Source of the DNA: Nakamurella lactea DSM 19367
GTDB lineage: Bacteria > Actinomycetota > Actinomycetes > Mycobacteriales > Nakamurellaceae
Length of the DNA: 64,000 bases
Assembly: GCF_000426645.1 (NCBI RefSeq)
Contig: NZ_AUFT01000005.1
Coordinates: 62,001-126,000 of the forward strand
Direction: 5' to 3'
Position numbers and translations under genes: made by a program. How positions within the stretch are numbered: the stretch's first letter is position 1; the number at the start of each line of letters is the position of its first letter. The notes beneath the pieces were generated by a model. It was given only the letters and a program-made list of their open reading frames with translations. It was not told the origin of the DNA and did no database searches. Below, piece after piece: positions 19,299-30,835 of this stretch.

Positions 19299-20770
19299 GG
19301 GGTGCCTTTCGGTCGGGTCAGCTGATCGATGGCCAACATCGGGATGGGCAGCCAGGCCGGGCGATGGTCGTGCTCGTACCGCACCTCGTAGACCGCCTTG
19401 TCCAGCTCGAACGCCCGGAGCAGCACCCCGGCGTTGCGCGGATCGTGCCTGGCGGCCTCCGCGTACCCGTCGCAGAACGCCCGGCGGTTGCGGGCCGACC
19501 ACTCGCCGGCCCGGAAGGTGTGCTGGGAGTCCTGCACAGATCCGGGCAGCAGGTGATGCGCGGCATAGTCGAACGAGCGCAGCATGCCGGCGATGTCGCG
19601 CAGCGTCGAGTGCTGTGCCCTGCGGTAGTCCAGCGGTTTGCTGGGCTCGCCCTCGAAGTCGATCAACGCCCAACCGGTCAGCGTCCGCAGTACCTGGCCA
19701 AGGTGCAGGTCGCCGTGGATCCGTTGCAGGGTCAGCGACGCGGCCGACGAGCCGGCCTCGTCGAAGGTGGCCATGATCCGCTCGGTGAAGGGCTGCAGGT
19801 CCGGCACCACGGCGATCGTCTCGGTGGCCAGCGTTGCCATCTGCTCGATGGTCCGCCGCAACTCCACCTCGTGCACCGTGGTGGTGCCCAGCTCGTCGGC
19901 CAGGTCGCGGTGCACCGCGGCGACCGCGGCGCCGAGCCGGTGCGCCTCGGCGGCGAAGTCGCCACCCACCTCGTCGGCTCGCAGGTCGCCCTCGGCCATC
20001 AGATCGCGGACGCTGGCGGTGGCCATCTGCCAACCGTCGGCACTGTTCGCGAAGAACTCGGTGAGAACGCCGAAAGTGGTGCTGACGCCGCCGATCTCAC
20101 CGGAAAGCTCGCCGAGCAGCCGGGCCGCGTGGGTCGAACCTGCCGTGGCCAGGGCGGCCAGCAACTCGCCGTCCGGGTTACGCCCGGGCGACAGCCGTCG
20201 GAAGATCTTCAGGATGGCCGATTCGCCGAAGACCACCGAGGTGTTCGACTGTTCGGCGCTGATCACCAGGCCCGGGGCGCTGACGTCGAGGTCGGCACCC
20301 GGCACAGCGGTCGCGTGGACCGCGCCCAGGTCGGAGCCACCGGCCAGCGCGGTCAGCAGCAGAGAGGTCAACGCCGGGTCGTGCAACGCGTCGTAGACGA
20401 TGACCGCGCCGTCGGCGCCCGGCAATGCCCCGGCGTCGTCGGCGGTCGGCTGGGCCAGCGCGCCGATCTCGCTGTGCGCCAGCCGCTCCGGGAGCTCGGT
20501 GCGTCGCCCGAGCCAGACCTGGTAGGTACGCGGGGGGGTACCGATCGTGCCGGGCACCTCGATCAGCAGGTGCTCGAAGACCGCGCCGTCGACCTCGGCG
20601 ATCCGGCTCCGCGCAGCGATCCGGACCCCGCCGACGAGTTCGTCGCGTCCCGCGAACCAGCGCTGGGCCGGCAGCCAGTCGGTCAGCAGCAGCTCGAGGT
20701 GGGTGTCCGGCACCGCGGCAGCGCCGGCGGCTCCGGAAGTCGGTACGGGTTCGGGTCGATCGGCAGTCAT
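19295..20770 (-). CDS. mak: Maltokinase
   Basis: Maltokinase (Pep2-type) phosphorylates maltose to maltose-1-phosphate with ATP, giving the donor for GlgE. The product has 491 residues. The C-terminal kinase lobe has the catalytic loop [13 protein letters not shown] and the metal-binding [12 protein letters not shown], both typical of Mak. The N-terminal cap domain has [16 protein letters not shown]. It begins 4 bp after the treS stop and ends in a GTGA overlap with glgB, so it lies inside the treS-mak-glgB transcript. In some actinobacteria TreS and Mak are fused; here they are separate. Confidence 0.95.
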   Translation of the reverse strand: MTADRPEPVPTSGAAGAAAVPDTHLELLLTDWLPAQRWFAGRDELVGGVRIAARSRIAEVDGAVFEHLLIEVPGTIGTPPRTYQVWLGRRTELPERLAHSEIGALAQPTADDAGALPGADGAVIVYDALHDPALTSLLLTALAGGSDLGAVHATAVPGADLDVSAPGLVISAEQSNTSVVFGESAILKIFRRLSPGRNPDGELLAALATAGSTHAARLLGELSGEIGGVSTTFGVLTEFFANSADGWQMATASVRDLMAEGDLRADEVGGDFAAEAHRLGAAVAAVHRDLADELGTTTVHEVELRRTIEQMATLATETIAVVPDLQPFTERIMATFDEAGSSAASLTLQRIHGDLHLGQVLRTLTGWALIDFEGEPSKPLDYRRAQHSTLRDIAGMLRSFDYAAHHLLPGSVQDSQHTFRAGEWSARNRRAFCDGYAEAARHDPRNAGVLLRAFELDKAVYEVRYEHDHRPAWLPIPMLAIDQLTRPKGTP

Positions 20771-20774
20771 GCGT

Positions 20775-22517
<1,743 letters not shown>

Positions 22518-22590
22518 TCCGGCCTCTCTGGGTTGTGGGTTCACAGGTATGGGGCTCGGACAGCCCCTGGCGGCCGGGTGACGACCGCCC

Positions 22591-24585
22591 CTAACGCCTT
22601 CGGACCGCGAAGACGTGCGCTGCCTTGCTCACCGGGTGCAGACCGACGGTGTTGAACTGCCCCCAGATGTACTCCTGGCCGTCCAGCAGATCGGTGGCCT
22701 CGAACTGCTCACCCCACTCCATACCCAGTGCGGGCAGATACAAATCGGTCTGCCCCCAATGGCTGTCCCACGGCTGCAGCGCGACCACCACCAGCACGGT
22801 GTCGCCGGTGGCCTGGTCGCGGCGGGAGTAGCAGAGCAGGTTGTCGTTCGAGATCTGGTGGAACCACAGGCCCTTCATCTGCTGCAGCGCCGGGTGCGCG
22901 CGGCGGATCCGGTTCAGCGAACTGATCAACGGCTCCAGCGATCGGCCGTCGGCCAGCGCGCCGGCGAAGTCCCGCGGGCGCAGCTGGTACTTCTCCGAGT
23001 TCAGGTACTCCTCGCTGCCCTCCCGCACCGCGACGTGCTCGAACAGTTCGTACCCGGAGTACACGCCCCAACTCGGGACCATGGTGGCGGCGAGCACCGC
23101 CCGGATGGCGAACATCGGTTCACCGCCGAACTGCAAGGACGCGTGCAGGATGTCCGGGGTGTTGACGAAGAAGTTGGGCCGCATGTAGTCCGAACCCTCG
23201 ACGAGCTCGACGCCGTACTCGGTGAGCTCGGCCTTGCCGGTCCGCCAGGTGAAGTAGGTGTAGCTCTGGCTGAACCCGACCCTGGCCAACTCGTGCATCA
23301 TCGCCGGCTTGGTGAATGCCTCGGCCAGGAAGATGGCGTCCGGAGTGTCGGCCCGCACCTTGGCGATCAGCCACTCCCAGAAGTTCAGCGGCTTGGTGTG
23401 CGGGTTGTCCACCCGGAAGACCGTCACGCCGTGCGCGATCCAGTACTGGAAGATCTCCAGCACCGCCTGGTACAGCCCGGCCGGGTCGTTGTCGAAGTTG
23501 AGCGGGTAGATGTCCTGGTACTTCTTCGGCGGGTTCTCGGCGTAGGCGATGGTGCCATCTGGCCGGGTGGTGAACCATTCGGGGTGTGCCGACACCCACG
23601 GGTGATCGGGCGCGCATTGCAACGCGATGTCCAGTGCGACGGCCAGTCCGTGTTCGCCGGCGGCGGCGGCGAAGGCGTCGAAATCGTCGATCGTGCCCAG
23701 CTCGGGATGGATCGCGTCGTGCCCGCCGGCCGCCGAGCCGATGGCCCACGGGGAGCCGACGTCGTCGGGTTCGCAGGTGACGGAGTTGTTGCGGCCCTTG
23801 CGGTTCACCTCGCCGATCGGGTGTACCGGAGGCAGGTAGACGATGTCGAAGCCCATCGCGGCGACGCGCGGCAGCGCGCCGATCGCGTCCCGCAGGGTGC
23901 CGTGCCTGAGCGGCCGGCCCGCCGGGTCGATCTCGCCCCCGATCGATCGCGGGAACAGCTCGTACCAAGAGCCGAACTCCGCCAACGGCCGGTCGACCCA
24001 GACCTGCACAGCGGCGGACCTGGTGATCAGTTCGCGGATCGGATCGGCCACCAAGGCCTTCCACAGCTCGGCATCCAGCGCGGGTGCCAGGCGTTCCGGC
24101 ACGCCCCGGTCGGGATCCCGCAGGGCCGCCGCGGCGGCCCGCAGCCGGCCGGCGTTAGGGTTCCGCGGGCGCCGGGCAATCTTGTCCAGCAGCCGGGCGC
24201 CGGTCTCCAGGTCGTTGGCCAGCTCGTCGCCGAGCTGGCCGGCCGCCGCCTTCACCTCGACGGTGTGCCGCCAGGTCGCCAGCGGGTCGCTCCAGGCCTC
24301 GACCGTCAGCGACCACATGCCCTGGGAATCGGGGGTGACGGTCGCCGACCACCGGTCGGTACCAGGGGTGCCCGGCGTCATCCGGTTGAGCGGCCCGACT
24401 ACCGCCCGAGCCTTGCTGCCCTTGGCCGGTACCGGCCGGAAGACCACGTTCGCGGCGACCGCGTCGTGGCCCTCACGGAACACCGTGGCACCGACCTCGA
24501 GCGGGCGGCCGACCACTGCCTTCGCCGGGTAGCGACCGCAGGCGACGAGAGGCGTGATGTCGTTCAATCCGATACGTCCGACCAC
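22591..24585 (-). CDS. glgE: Alpha-1,4-glucan:maltose-1-phosphate maltosyltransferase
   Basis: GlgE transfers maltose from alpha-maltose-1-phosphate to glucan chains; family GH13_3. The product has 664 residues, as in mycobacteria and Streptomyces. GTVFRVDNPHTKPLNFWEW-type sequence holds the nucleophile Asp, IFLAEAFTKPAMMHEL the acid/base Glu, and FSQSYTYFTWRTGKAEL follows, a GlgE hallmark. GTG 24585 lies 7 nt after TAGCGT (minus strand), so the message is probably leaderless. It heads a minus-strand set with treS, mak and glgB. glgC and glgM were not seen in the window. Confidence 0.96.
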   Translation of the reverse strand: MVGRIGLNDITPLVACGRYPAKAVVGRPLEVGATVFREGHDAVAANVVFRPVPAKGSKARAVVGPLNRMTPGTPGTDRWSATVTPDSQGMWSLTVEAWSDPLATWRHTVEVKAAAGQLGDELANDLETGARLLDKIARRPRNPNAGRLRAAAAALRDPDRGVPERLAPALDAELWKALVADPIRELITRSAAVQVWVDRPLAEFGSWYELFPRSIGGEIDPAGRPLRHGTLRDAIGALPRVAAMGFDIVYLPPVHPIGEVNRKGRNNSVTCEPDDVGSPWAIGSAAGGHDAIHPELGTIDDFDAFAAAAGEHGLAVALDIALQCAPDHPWVSAHPEWFTTRPDGTIAYAENPPKKYQDIYPLNFDNDPAGLYQAVLEIFQYWIAHGVTVFRVDNPHTKPLNFWEWLIAKVRADTPDAIFLAEAFTKPAMMHELARVGFSQSYTYFTWRTGKAELTEYGVELVEGSDYMRPNFFVNTPDILHASLQFGGEPMFAIRAVLAATMVPSWGVYSGYELFEHVAVREGSEEYLNSEKYQLRPRDFAGALADGRSLEPLISSLNRIRRAHPALQQMKGLWFHQISNDNLLCYSRRDQATGDTVLVVVALQPWDSHWGQTDLYLPALGMEWGEQFEATDLLDGQEYIWGQFNTVGLHPVSKAAHVFAVRRR

Positions 24586-24592
24586 GGCGCCA

Positions 24593-24598
24593 ACGCTA
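24593..24598 (-). promoter_or_regulatory. Candidate -10 element, leaderless glgE
   Basis: TAGCGT on the minus strand lies 7 nt before GTG 24585. The divergent kynureninase promoter lies in the same 78-bp gap. Confidence 0.5.
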
Positions 24599-24651
24599 CC
24601 GTGCCTGGCCTGCCGGCACGCACCGACGAACGTGCCGAGCGCGCCCTCTGA

Positions 24652-24657
24652 TAGAGA
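24652..24657 (+). promoter_or_regulatory. Candidate -10 element upstream of kynU
   Basis: TAGAGA lies 6 nt before ATG 24664. The same bases (GAGAGA) could instead act as a weak Shine-Dalgarno. Confidence 0.35.
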
Positions 24658-24663
24658 GATGTC

Positions 24664-25902
24664 ATGACCGACCGATTTGCCGACCGGGCAGCCGCCGACG
24701 ACGCCGCCGACCCACTGGCCCACCTGCGTGATCAGTTCCTGCTGCCGGACGGGCTGGTCTACCTGGACGGGAACTCGCTCGGCGCGCTGCCGCGGGCCGT
24801 GCCCGGCGTCGTCGCGGATGTCGTCAGCCGGCAATGGGGGACCGAGCTGATCGGGTCATGGACTGACGCCGGTTGGTGGGAGGCGCCCGGCCGGGTCGGC
24901 GACGCGATCGCGCCGATCATCGGGGCGGCGCCAGGCACCGTCGTGGTCGCCGACTCGACCTCGGTGAATCTGTTCAAGGCGGTGATCGCGGCCGCCCGGT
25001 TGATGACGGACCGACCGGAGCGGAACACCATCGTGGTCGACGATGCGACCTTCCCGACGGACCGGTACATGGTCGACGAGGCCGCCCGGCTGCTCGGCCT
25101 GCGGGTACGGGCGGCCGCGCCGGACGATGCCACCGCGTTGGATGACTCGGTCGCGCTGGCCGTCTACTGCCACGTCGACTTCCGCACCGGGGTGCTCTAC
25201 GACCTGCCGGCAGTGACTGCCCGGGTACACGCGGCCGGCGCGCTGGCCATCTGGGACCTGTGCCACTCGGCCGGGGCGGTGCCGGTCGGGCTCGCCGAGC
25301 ACGACGTGGACCTGGCCGTCGGCTGCACCTACAAGTACCTCAATGGCGGACCGGGGGCGCCGGCCTTCGTCTACGTCGCGCCGCGGCATCAGGGCGGCAT
25401 CGATTCGCCGCTTCCGGGCTGGCACTCGCACGCCCAGCCGTTCGAGATGAGCCAGCAGTTCACGCCCGTCGACGGGATCGACCGGATGCGCACCGGGACG
25501 CCGCCGCTGCTGTCGCTGTTGGCGATGGAGGCAGCGCTGGCCCCGTGGCAGGACCTGGACATCGCGGACGTCCGGGCCAGATCGCTGCAGCTGACCGGGC
25601 TGATGATCGACTTCGTGCACTCCGAGCTCGGCGGCCGGGTCGAGGTCGTCACCCCGGTGGAGCCGGCCGGCCGGGGCTCCCAGGTGAGCCTGCGGCACCC
25701 GGACGCCTACCCGATCGTCCGCGCGTTGATCGCTCGAGGCGTGGTCGGCGATTTCCGCGCGCCGGACGTCATCCGGTTGGGCTTCGCCCCGCTGTACGTC
25801 AGCCGACAGGACGTGGTGAGCGCCGGCCGGCACCTGCAGCAGGTGCTCGATTCGGGGGAATACCTGGCCCCGGAGTTCGCCGCGCGCAGCACCGTCACCT
25901 GA
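24664..25902 (+). CDS. kynU: Kynureninase
   Basis: PLP enzyme cleaving kynurenine to anthranilate and alanine. The product has 412 residues. It shows YLDGNSLGALPRAVPGVV at the N-terminus, DSTSVNLFKAVIAA, IWDLCHSAGAVPVGL with the PLP-pyridine Asp, and the Schiff-base Lys in VGCTYKYLNGGPGAPAFVY. The C-terminal RLGFAPLYVS is also typical. It is divergent from glgE. No tryptophan dioxygenase or kynurenine formamidase gene is in the window, so the upstream steps must be encoded elsewhere or the substrate is taken up. Anthranilate could feed the trp genes 19 kb away, which is only speculation. Confidence 0.93.
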   Translation: MTDRFADRAAADDAADPLAHLRDQFLLPDGLVYLDGNSLGALPRAVPGVVADVVSRQWGTELIGSWTDAGWWEAPGRVGDAIAPIIGAAPGTVVVADSTSVNLFKAVIAAARLMTDRPERNTIVVDDATFPTDRYMVDEAARLLGLRVRAAAPDDATALDDSVALAVYCHVDFRTGVLYDLPAVTARVHAAGALAIWDLCHSAGAVPVGLAEHDVDLAVGCTYKYLNGGPGAPAFVYVAPRHQGGIDSPLPGWHSHAQPFEMSQQFTPVDGIDRMRTGTPPLLSLLAMEAALAPWQDLDIADVRARSLQLTGLMIDFVHSELGGRVEVVTPVEPAGRGSQVSLRHPDAYPIVRALIARGVVGDFRAPDVIRLGFAPLYVSRQDVVSAGRHLQQVLDSGEYLAPEFAARSTVT

Positions 25903-25967
25903 CGAGCACCCGGAGGGTGAGGTTCGTCATCGCCCGGGGGATTTCGCCCGCGGTGGGCGGTCGGGGC

Positions 25968-25996
25968 TTCTGAATCGATCCGGCTCACGGTACCGT
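25968..25996 (+). promoter_or_regulatory. Candidate promoter, leaderless glgP
   Basis: TTCTGA (25968-25973) and TACCGT (25991-25996) are separated by 17 bp, the best -35/-10 spacing in the window. TACCGT is 7 nt before GTG 26004, so the transcript would begin at or beside the start codon. Confidence 0.5.
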
Positions 25997-26003
25997 GGCC
26001 CCG

Positions 26004-28580
26004 GTGAAGGCACTCCGTCGATTCATCGTCCGCCCCCAGCTACCGGATGCGCTGGCTCCGCTGGGCAACCTGATCCGCAATCTGCGTTGGTCCTGGCACA
26101 CGCCGAGTCAGGACCTGCTCGCCGATATCGACCCACAGTTGTGGTCCCGCTTCGACGGTGACCCGCTCAAACTGCTCGGCGCGGTATCCAGGGACCGGCT
26201 CGAGGAACTGGCGGCCGACGCCGACTTCCTGCGGCGGATGCACGACCTGGACGTCGACCTGCAGGCGTACCTGGACAGCCCCCGCTGGTACCAGCAGGAG
26301 CAGGCGACCAGGGGCGCCGAGCAGCTGCCGGCCGGCATCGCCTACTTCTCGATGGAGTTCGGCATCACCGAGGTGCTGCCGAACTACTCCGGCGGCCTCG
26401 GGATCCTGGCCGGCGACCACCTGAAATCCGCGTCCGACCTCGGGCTCCCGCTGATCGGGGTCGGCCTGCTGTACCGGCACGGTTACTTCTGGCAGTCGCT
26501 GACGGCCGACGGCTGGCAGCAGGAGCACTACCCGACCTACGACCCGCAGGGTCTGCCGATCGAGTTGCTGCGCACCGCTGACGGGCACGAGCTCACGGTG
26601 TCCCTGCCGATGCCGGACCAGCGGGTGCTGACCGCGCGGATCTGGCGGGCGGACGTCGGCAGGGTCCCGTTGTTGCTGCTGGACACCGACATCGAGGCGA
26701 ACGACGACGAGCTGCGGCAGACCACGGACCGACTCTACGGCGGCGACCAGAACCACCGGATCAAGCAGGAACTCTTGCTCGGTGTCGGTGGTGTGCGCGC
26801 CGTACGGGCGTATGCCGAGTTGGCCGGGCGGAGCCAGCCCGAGGTGTTCCACATGAACGAGGGACACGCCGGGTTCCTCGGTCTGGAACGGATCAGGACC
26901 CTGCGCGACCTGGAGAGCCTCAGCTTCGACGAGGCACTCACCGTTGTCCGTTCGGGCACCGTCTTCACCACCCACACCCCGGTGCCGGCCGGTATCGACC
27001 GGTTCCCGATGGAGTTGGTCAGGCATTTCCTGGACGCTGACGAGCACGGCGACAGCCGGCTGCTCCCGGGTCTGCAGGTGGAACAGCTGCTGGCGCTGGG
27101 CGCCGAGCAGGATCCGGAACGATTCAACATGGCGCACATGGGATTGCGGCTGGCGCAGCGGGCGAACGGTGTCGCCAAGCTGCACGGCGTGGTGAGCCGG
27201 GAGATGTTCGCCGGCCTCTATCCCGGATTCGCCGCGGACGAGGTCCCGATCGGGTCGGTGACCAACGGCGTGCACCTGCCGACCTGGGCGGCCAGGGAGA
27301 TGTACGACGTGGCCGGCGACATGTCCGGATGGAAGGATCTGGCCTCCGCCGACGAATGGCCCGGCGGCGAGCAGGTGTCCAACGAACGGATCTGGACGCT
27401 GCGGAACACGTTGCGGGGCAGGCTGGTCGAGATGGCCAGGGCTACCGCACGCAAGTCCTGGCGGCAGCGCGGTGCCAGCGACGCCGAGCTGGGCTGGACC
27501 GATTCGATCCTGGATCCGGAGATCCTGACCATCGGCTTCGCCCGCCGGGTCTCCACCTACAAGCGACTGACCCTGATGTTGCGCGAGCCGGAGAAGTTGA
27601 AGAGGCTGCTGCTGGATCCGGAGCGGCCGCTGCAGATGGTGATCGCGGGCAAGGCGCACCCGGCGGACGACGGCGGCAAGCGGTTCATGCAGGAGATGGT
27701 GCGGTTCACCGACGACCCGGAGATCCGGCACCGCATCGTCTTCCTCGCCGATTACGACATGGGCATGGCCTCGGTGTTGTGCGCCGGCGCCGATGTCTGG
27801 CTGAACAACCCGATCCGGCCGCAGGAGGCCTCCGGCACCTCCGGGATGAAGGCGGCACTCAACGGTGCGCTGAACCTGTCCATCTCCGACGGCTGGTGGG
27901 ACGAGCTGTACGACGGCCGGGACGGCTGGACCATTCCGAGCGCGAACGTGGCCGACGACGAACGCCGGGACGACCTGGAGGCGGCAGCGCTGTACGAGAT
28001 GATCGGCACCCGAGTGGTTCCGCTGTTCTACGACCGCGGACAGGACGACCGGCCGGACGGCTGGGTGGAGATGATCCGGCACACCTTGTCCTACCTCGGG
28101 CCCCGGGTGCAGGCCACCAGGATGGTCAGGGACTACGTCAACGGGTACTACGGTCCGGCCGCCACGGCGGTCCGGGCACTGACCTCGGACCTGGAGGGCG
28201 CCAAGGCTTTCGCTGCCTGGAAGCAGCGGGTGGCGCAGGCCTGGCCGCAGGTCAGGGTGGCGCACGTCGACGCCTCGGGCATCGGGGCGCAGGCATCCTT
28301 GGGCAGCGTGCTGCGGCTGCGGGCCTACACCGAACTCGGCGGGCTGACCCCGGACGACGTCCAGGTGCAGGTGGCGACCGGCAGTGTCGATGACGACGAG
28401 GTGCTGTCGGACGTCAGCTACACCGAGATGGAATTCGTCGGCAACGGATCCGGGTTCCGCTTCCAGGCCGACGTGCCGCTGCGCCGGGCGGGTTCGATCG
28501 GGTACACCGTGCGGGTGATCCCGCGCCATCGGTTGCTGGCCTCGCCGGCCGAGATGGGCCTGGTGGCAACGGCTTCCTGA
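26004..28580 (+). CDS. glgP: Alpha-glucan phosphorylase (GT35)
   Basis: Releases glucose-1-phosphate from alpha-1,4-glucan ends. The product has 858 residues. It begins VKALRRFIVRPQLPDALAPL, matching the start of mycobacterial GlgP, so GTG 26004 is preferred over GTG 25995. Motifs include FSMEFGITEVLPNYSGGLG, EVFHMNEGHAGFLGLERIR, TPVPAGIDRFP, GFARRVSTYKRLTLML and the PLP-site region GTSGMKAALNGALNLSI. It is convergent with glgX across only 21 bp; the two enzymes together degrade branched glucan. Confidence 0.96.
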   Translation: MKALRRFIVRPQLPDALAPLGNLIRNLRWSWHTPSQDLLADIDPQLWSRFDGDPLKLLGAVSRDRLEELAADADFLRRMHDLDVDLQAYLDSPRWYQQEQATRGAEQLPAGIAYFSMEFGITEVLPNYSGGLGILAGDHLKSASDLGLPLIGVGLLYRHGYFWQSLTADGWQQEHYPTYDPQGLPIELLRTADGHELTVSLPMPDQRVLTARIWRADVGRVPLLLLDTDIEANDDELRQTTDRLYGGDQNHRIKQELLLGVGGVRAVRAYAELAGRSQPEVFHMNEGHAGFLGLERIRTLRDLESLSFDEALTVVRSGTVFTTHTPVPAGIDRFPMELVRHFLDADEHGDSRLLPGLQVEQLLALGAEQDPERFNMAHMGLRLAQRANGVAKLHGVVSREMFAGLYPGFAADEVPIGSVTNGVHLPTWAAREMYDVAGDMSGWKDLASADEWPGGEQVSNERIWTLRNTLRGRLVEMARATARKSWRQRGASDAELGWTDSILDPEILTIGFARRVSTYKRLTLMLREPEKLKRLLLDPERPLQMVIAGKAHPADDGGKRFMQEMVRFTDDPEIRHRIVFLADYDMGMASVLCAGADVWLNNPIRPQEASGTSGMKAALNGALNLSISDGWWDELYDGRDGWTIPSANVADDERRDDLEAAALYEMIGTRVVPLFYDRGQDDRPDGWVEMIRHTLSYLGPRVQATRMVRDYVNGYYGPAATAVRALTSDLEGAKAFAAWKQRVAQAWPQVRVAHVDASGIGAQASLGSVLRLRAYTELGGLTPDDVQVQVATGSVDDDEVLSDVSYTEMEFVGNGSGFRFQADVPLRRAGSIGYTVRVIPRHRLLASPAEMGLVATAS

Positions 28581-28601
28581 TCCGGACCGGACCGGTCGCG
28601 G

Positions 28602-30743
28602 TCAGCCGCCAGGGCGCACCGCGCGCAGCAACAGCACGGTGCGTCCCGGCACTGTCAGCTCGAGGTCGGCGGACAGCGGACTGCTGTCCGGTGGGGTGCC
28701 GTCGGCGGTGCCGGTGTCCAGCATCGGCAGGTAGGCGACGCCGAACTCACCGTCCGGCAGGGCCACCTCGACCGGGTCGACGCCGGCATGCAGCACCAAT
28801 AGCCAACTGTCGTCGGTGAGCAGCTCGCCGTGCGGACCGTGGCCGGCCACATCGGTGCCGTTGACCCACATCTGCACCGTGCGGCAGTGCGGATCGGCCC
28901 AGTCCGCCTCACTCATCCGGCCACCGGATGCGTTGAACCAGGCCAGATCCGGCGCGCTGACGGCGACCGCCGCCGGATCGTCCGCGCCGACATCCGTCGG
29001 GCGCCCGCTGAAGAACTCACCCTGGTGCAGGGCCACCGCACCCAGCCGGATGTCCAGTGTCCGCCGGTAGAAGGCCAGCAGGTCGGTCGCCGGCCCCGGT
29101 TCGCCGGACGACATCGGCTCCCAGTCGATCCAGCTGATCGGGTTGTCCTGGCAGTAGGCGTTGTTGTTGCCACCCTGGGTACGCCACAGCTCGTCGCCCA
29201 TCGACAGCATCGGTGTGCCGGTCGACAGCAGCATGGTCGCCGCCATGTTGCGGGCCTGCCGCAGGCGCCGGGAAAGGATCGCCGGATCGTCGGTGTCGCC
29301 CTCGACACCGTTGTTGTCCGAACGGTTGTCGGCGGTGCCGTCGGCATTGTTCTCGCCGTTGTCCAGGTTGTGTTTGTCGTTGTACGACACCAGATCCCGC
29401 AGAGTGAACCCGTCGTGGGCGGTGACGAAGTTGACCGAGGCCCATGGCCGCCGTCCGTCACCGAAGCGGTCCTGCGACCCGGTCAGCCGATAGGCGAGAT
29501 CCGAGATCCGACCGGCGCCGCGCCAGAAGTCCCGGACGTCGTCGCGAAAGCGGTCGTTCCACTCGGCCCAGTCCAGGCCGAAGCCGCCGACCGCGTAGCC
29601 CTCGCCGGTGGCGTCCCACGGTTCGGCGATCAGCTTCCGGCCGGACAGCAGCGGGTCGGCGGCGATCGCCGTCAGCAGTGCCGACCCGGCGTCGAACGGG
29701 CCGCCGTGCGGACGCCCGAGCACCGAGGCGAGATCGAACCGAAACCCGTCGACACCCAGCTCGCCGGCCCAGTAGCGCAGCGAATCGGTGATCATCCTGA
29801 TCGTCGCGAGCGGCGCGACGTTCACGGTGTTGCCGGTACCGGTCAGGTCGATCCACTCCGGCAGGTAGTAGCCCGCCGGCGACAGCCCGCGCCAGGACAG
29901 CGTGATCGGCGCGCTCGGACCGCCCTCACACGTGTGGTTGTAGACGACGTCCAGAACCAGCTCGATCCCGGCCTCGTGCAGTGTCCGCACCATGTCGGCG
30001 AACTCCTCGACCTCCCGGCCGCGACCCCTGGCATAACCAGGATGCGGAGCGAAGTAGCTCAGCGTCGAGTAGCCCCAGTAGTTCGTCCGCCCGGTGGCGA
30101 CCAGCCCGGGTTCGGAGGCGAAGGCCTGCACCGGCAGCAGCTCGAGGGTGGTGACGTGCAGTTGCTTCAGGTGCTCGATCACCGCCGGGTGGGCGACGCC
30201 GGCGAAGGTCCCGCGCAATTCGTCAGGGACGGCGGGATGGGTCGCCGTCAACCCGGTCACGTGCGCCTCGTAGATCACCGTGTGCTCCCACGGCACCCGC
30301 GGGCCCTCCGGCACCGGCGCTGACCGCGCCGCGACCACGCCCAGCGGCGCAGCACCGAGCGTGTCGATGCCGGCCCCGGACGCCGCCATCAGGTCGTACT
30401 CGGTGCTGTCGACCCGGCGGGCATAGGGGTCGAGTAGCAGCTTGCCCGGATCGTGTGCGGCCACCCGGTACCCGTAACGCTGCCCGGCGCCGACTCCGGG
30501 GACGAAGGCGTGCCAGGCGCCGTGGGTGAAGTCCCGCATTTCCCATCGCCGTTCCTCACCGGCCGCGTCCACCAGGCACAGCACCACGCCGCTCTCGCCG
30601 GCTCCGGCAGCCGACGGTGAACCGTCGGCGACCACCGAGAAGTTGGTGCCGGTGTCGGTCACCGTCGCGCCGAGCGGGAACGGTTGTCCGGGGAATGCGG
30701 ACAGGCTCGTCGGCGCGACCTGGTGGTTGAGTTGTCGGGACAT
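28602..30743 (-). CDS. glgX: Glycogen debranching enzyme GlgX
   Basis: GH13_11 isoamylase-type debrancher cleaving the alpha-1,6 branches left by phosphorylase. The product has 713 residues from ATG 30743. The N-terminal CBM48 region starts at PFPLGATVTDTGTNFSV. Catalytic motifs are GVDGFRFDLASVLGR (nucleophile), KLIAEPWDATGEGY (acid/base) and VNFVTAHDGFTLRDLVSYND, followed by KHNLDNGENNADG, a GlgX hallmark. An in-frame ATG at 30752 is an alternative start; AAGAAT 7 nt upstream of 30743 would allow a leaderless message. It ends 21 bp from the end of glgP. Confidence 0.95.
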   Translation of the reverse strand: MSRQLNHQVAPTSLSAFPGQPFPLGATVTDTGTNFSVVADGSPSAAGAGESGVVLCLVDAAGEERRWEMRDFTHGAWHAFVPGVGAGQRYGYRVAAHDPGKLLLDPYARRVDSTEYDLMAASGAGIDTLGAAPLGVVAARSAPVPEGPRVPWEHTVIYEAHVTGLTATHPAVPDELRGTFAGVAHPAVIEHLKQLHVTTLELLPVQAFASEPGLVATGRTNYWGYSTLSYFAPHPGYARGRGREVEEFADMVRTLHEAGIELVLDVVYNHTCEGGPSAPITLSWRGLSPAGYYLPEWIDLTGTGNTVNVAPLATIRMITDSLRYWAGELGVDGFRFDLASVLGRPHGGPFDAGSALLTAIAADPLLSGRKLIAEPWDATGEGYAVGGFGLDWAEWNDRFRDDVRDFWRGAGRISDLAYRLTGSQDRFGDGRRPWASVNFVTAHDGFTLRDLVSYNDKHNLDNGENNADGTADNRSDNNGVEGDTDDPAILSRRLRQARNMAATMLLSTGTPMLSMGDELWRTQGGNNNAYCQDNPISWIDWEPMSSGEPGPATDLLAFYRRTLDIRLGAVALHQGEFFSGRPTDVGADDPAAVAVSAPDLAWFNASGGRMSEADWADPHCRTVQMWVNGTDVAGHGPHGELLTDDSWLLVLHAGVDPVEVALPDGEFGVAYLPMLDTGTADGTPPDSSPLSADLELTVPGRTVLLLRAVRPGG

Positions 30744-30835
30744 TGGCTGCATTCTTGCCGATCCGGGCAACGCCCTGACGCAGTCGGGGGGTGCGGCGCG
30801 TCCCGGTAGGCCCGGTGACCCGGTCGTACGGAACA

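Noticed and set aside
26040-28529. An 829-codon open frame antisense to glgP
   Set aside because: It is the antisense shadow of a well-conserved enzyme gene, with composition typical of such shadows and no recognised motif.
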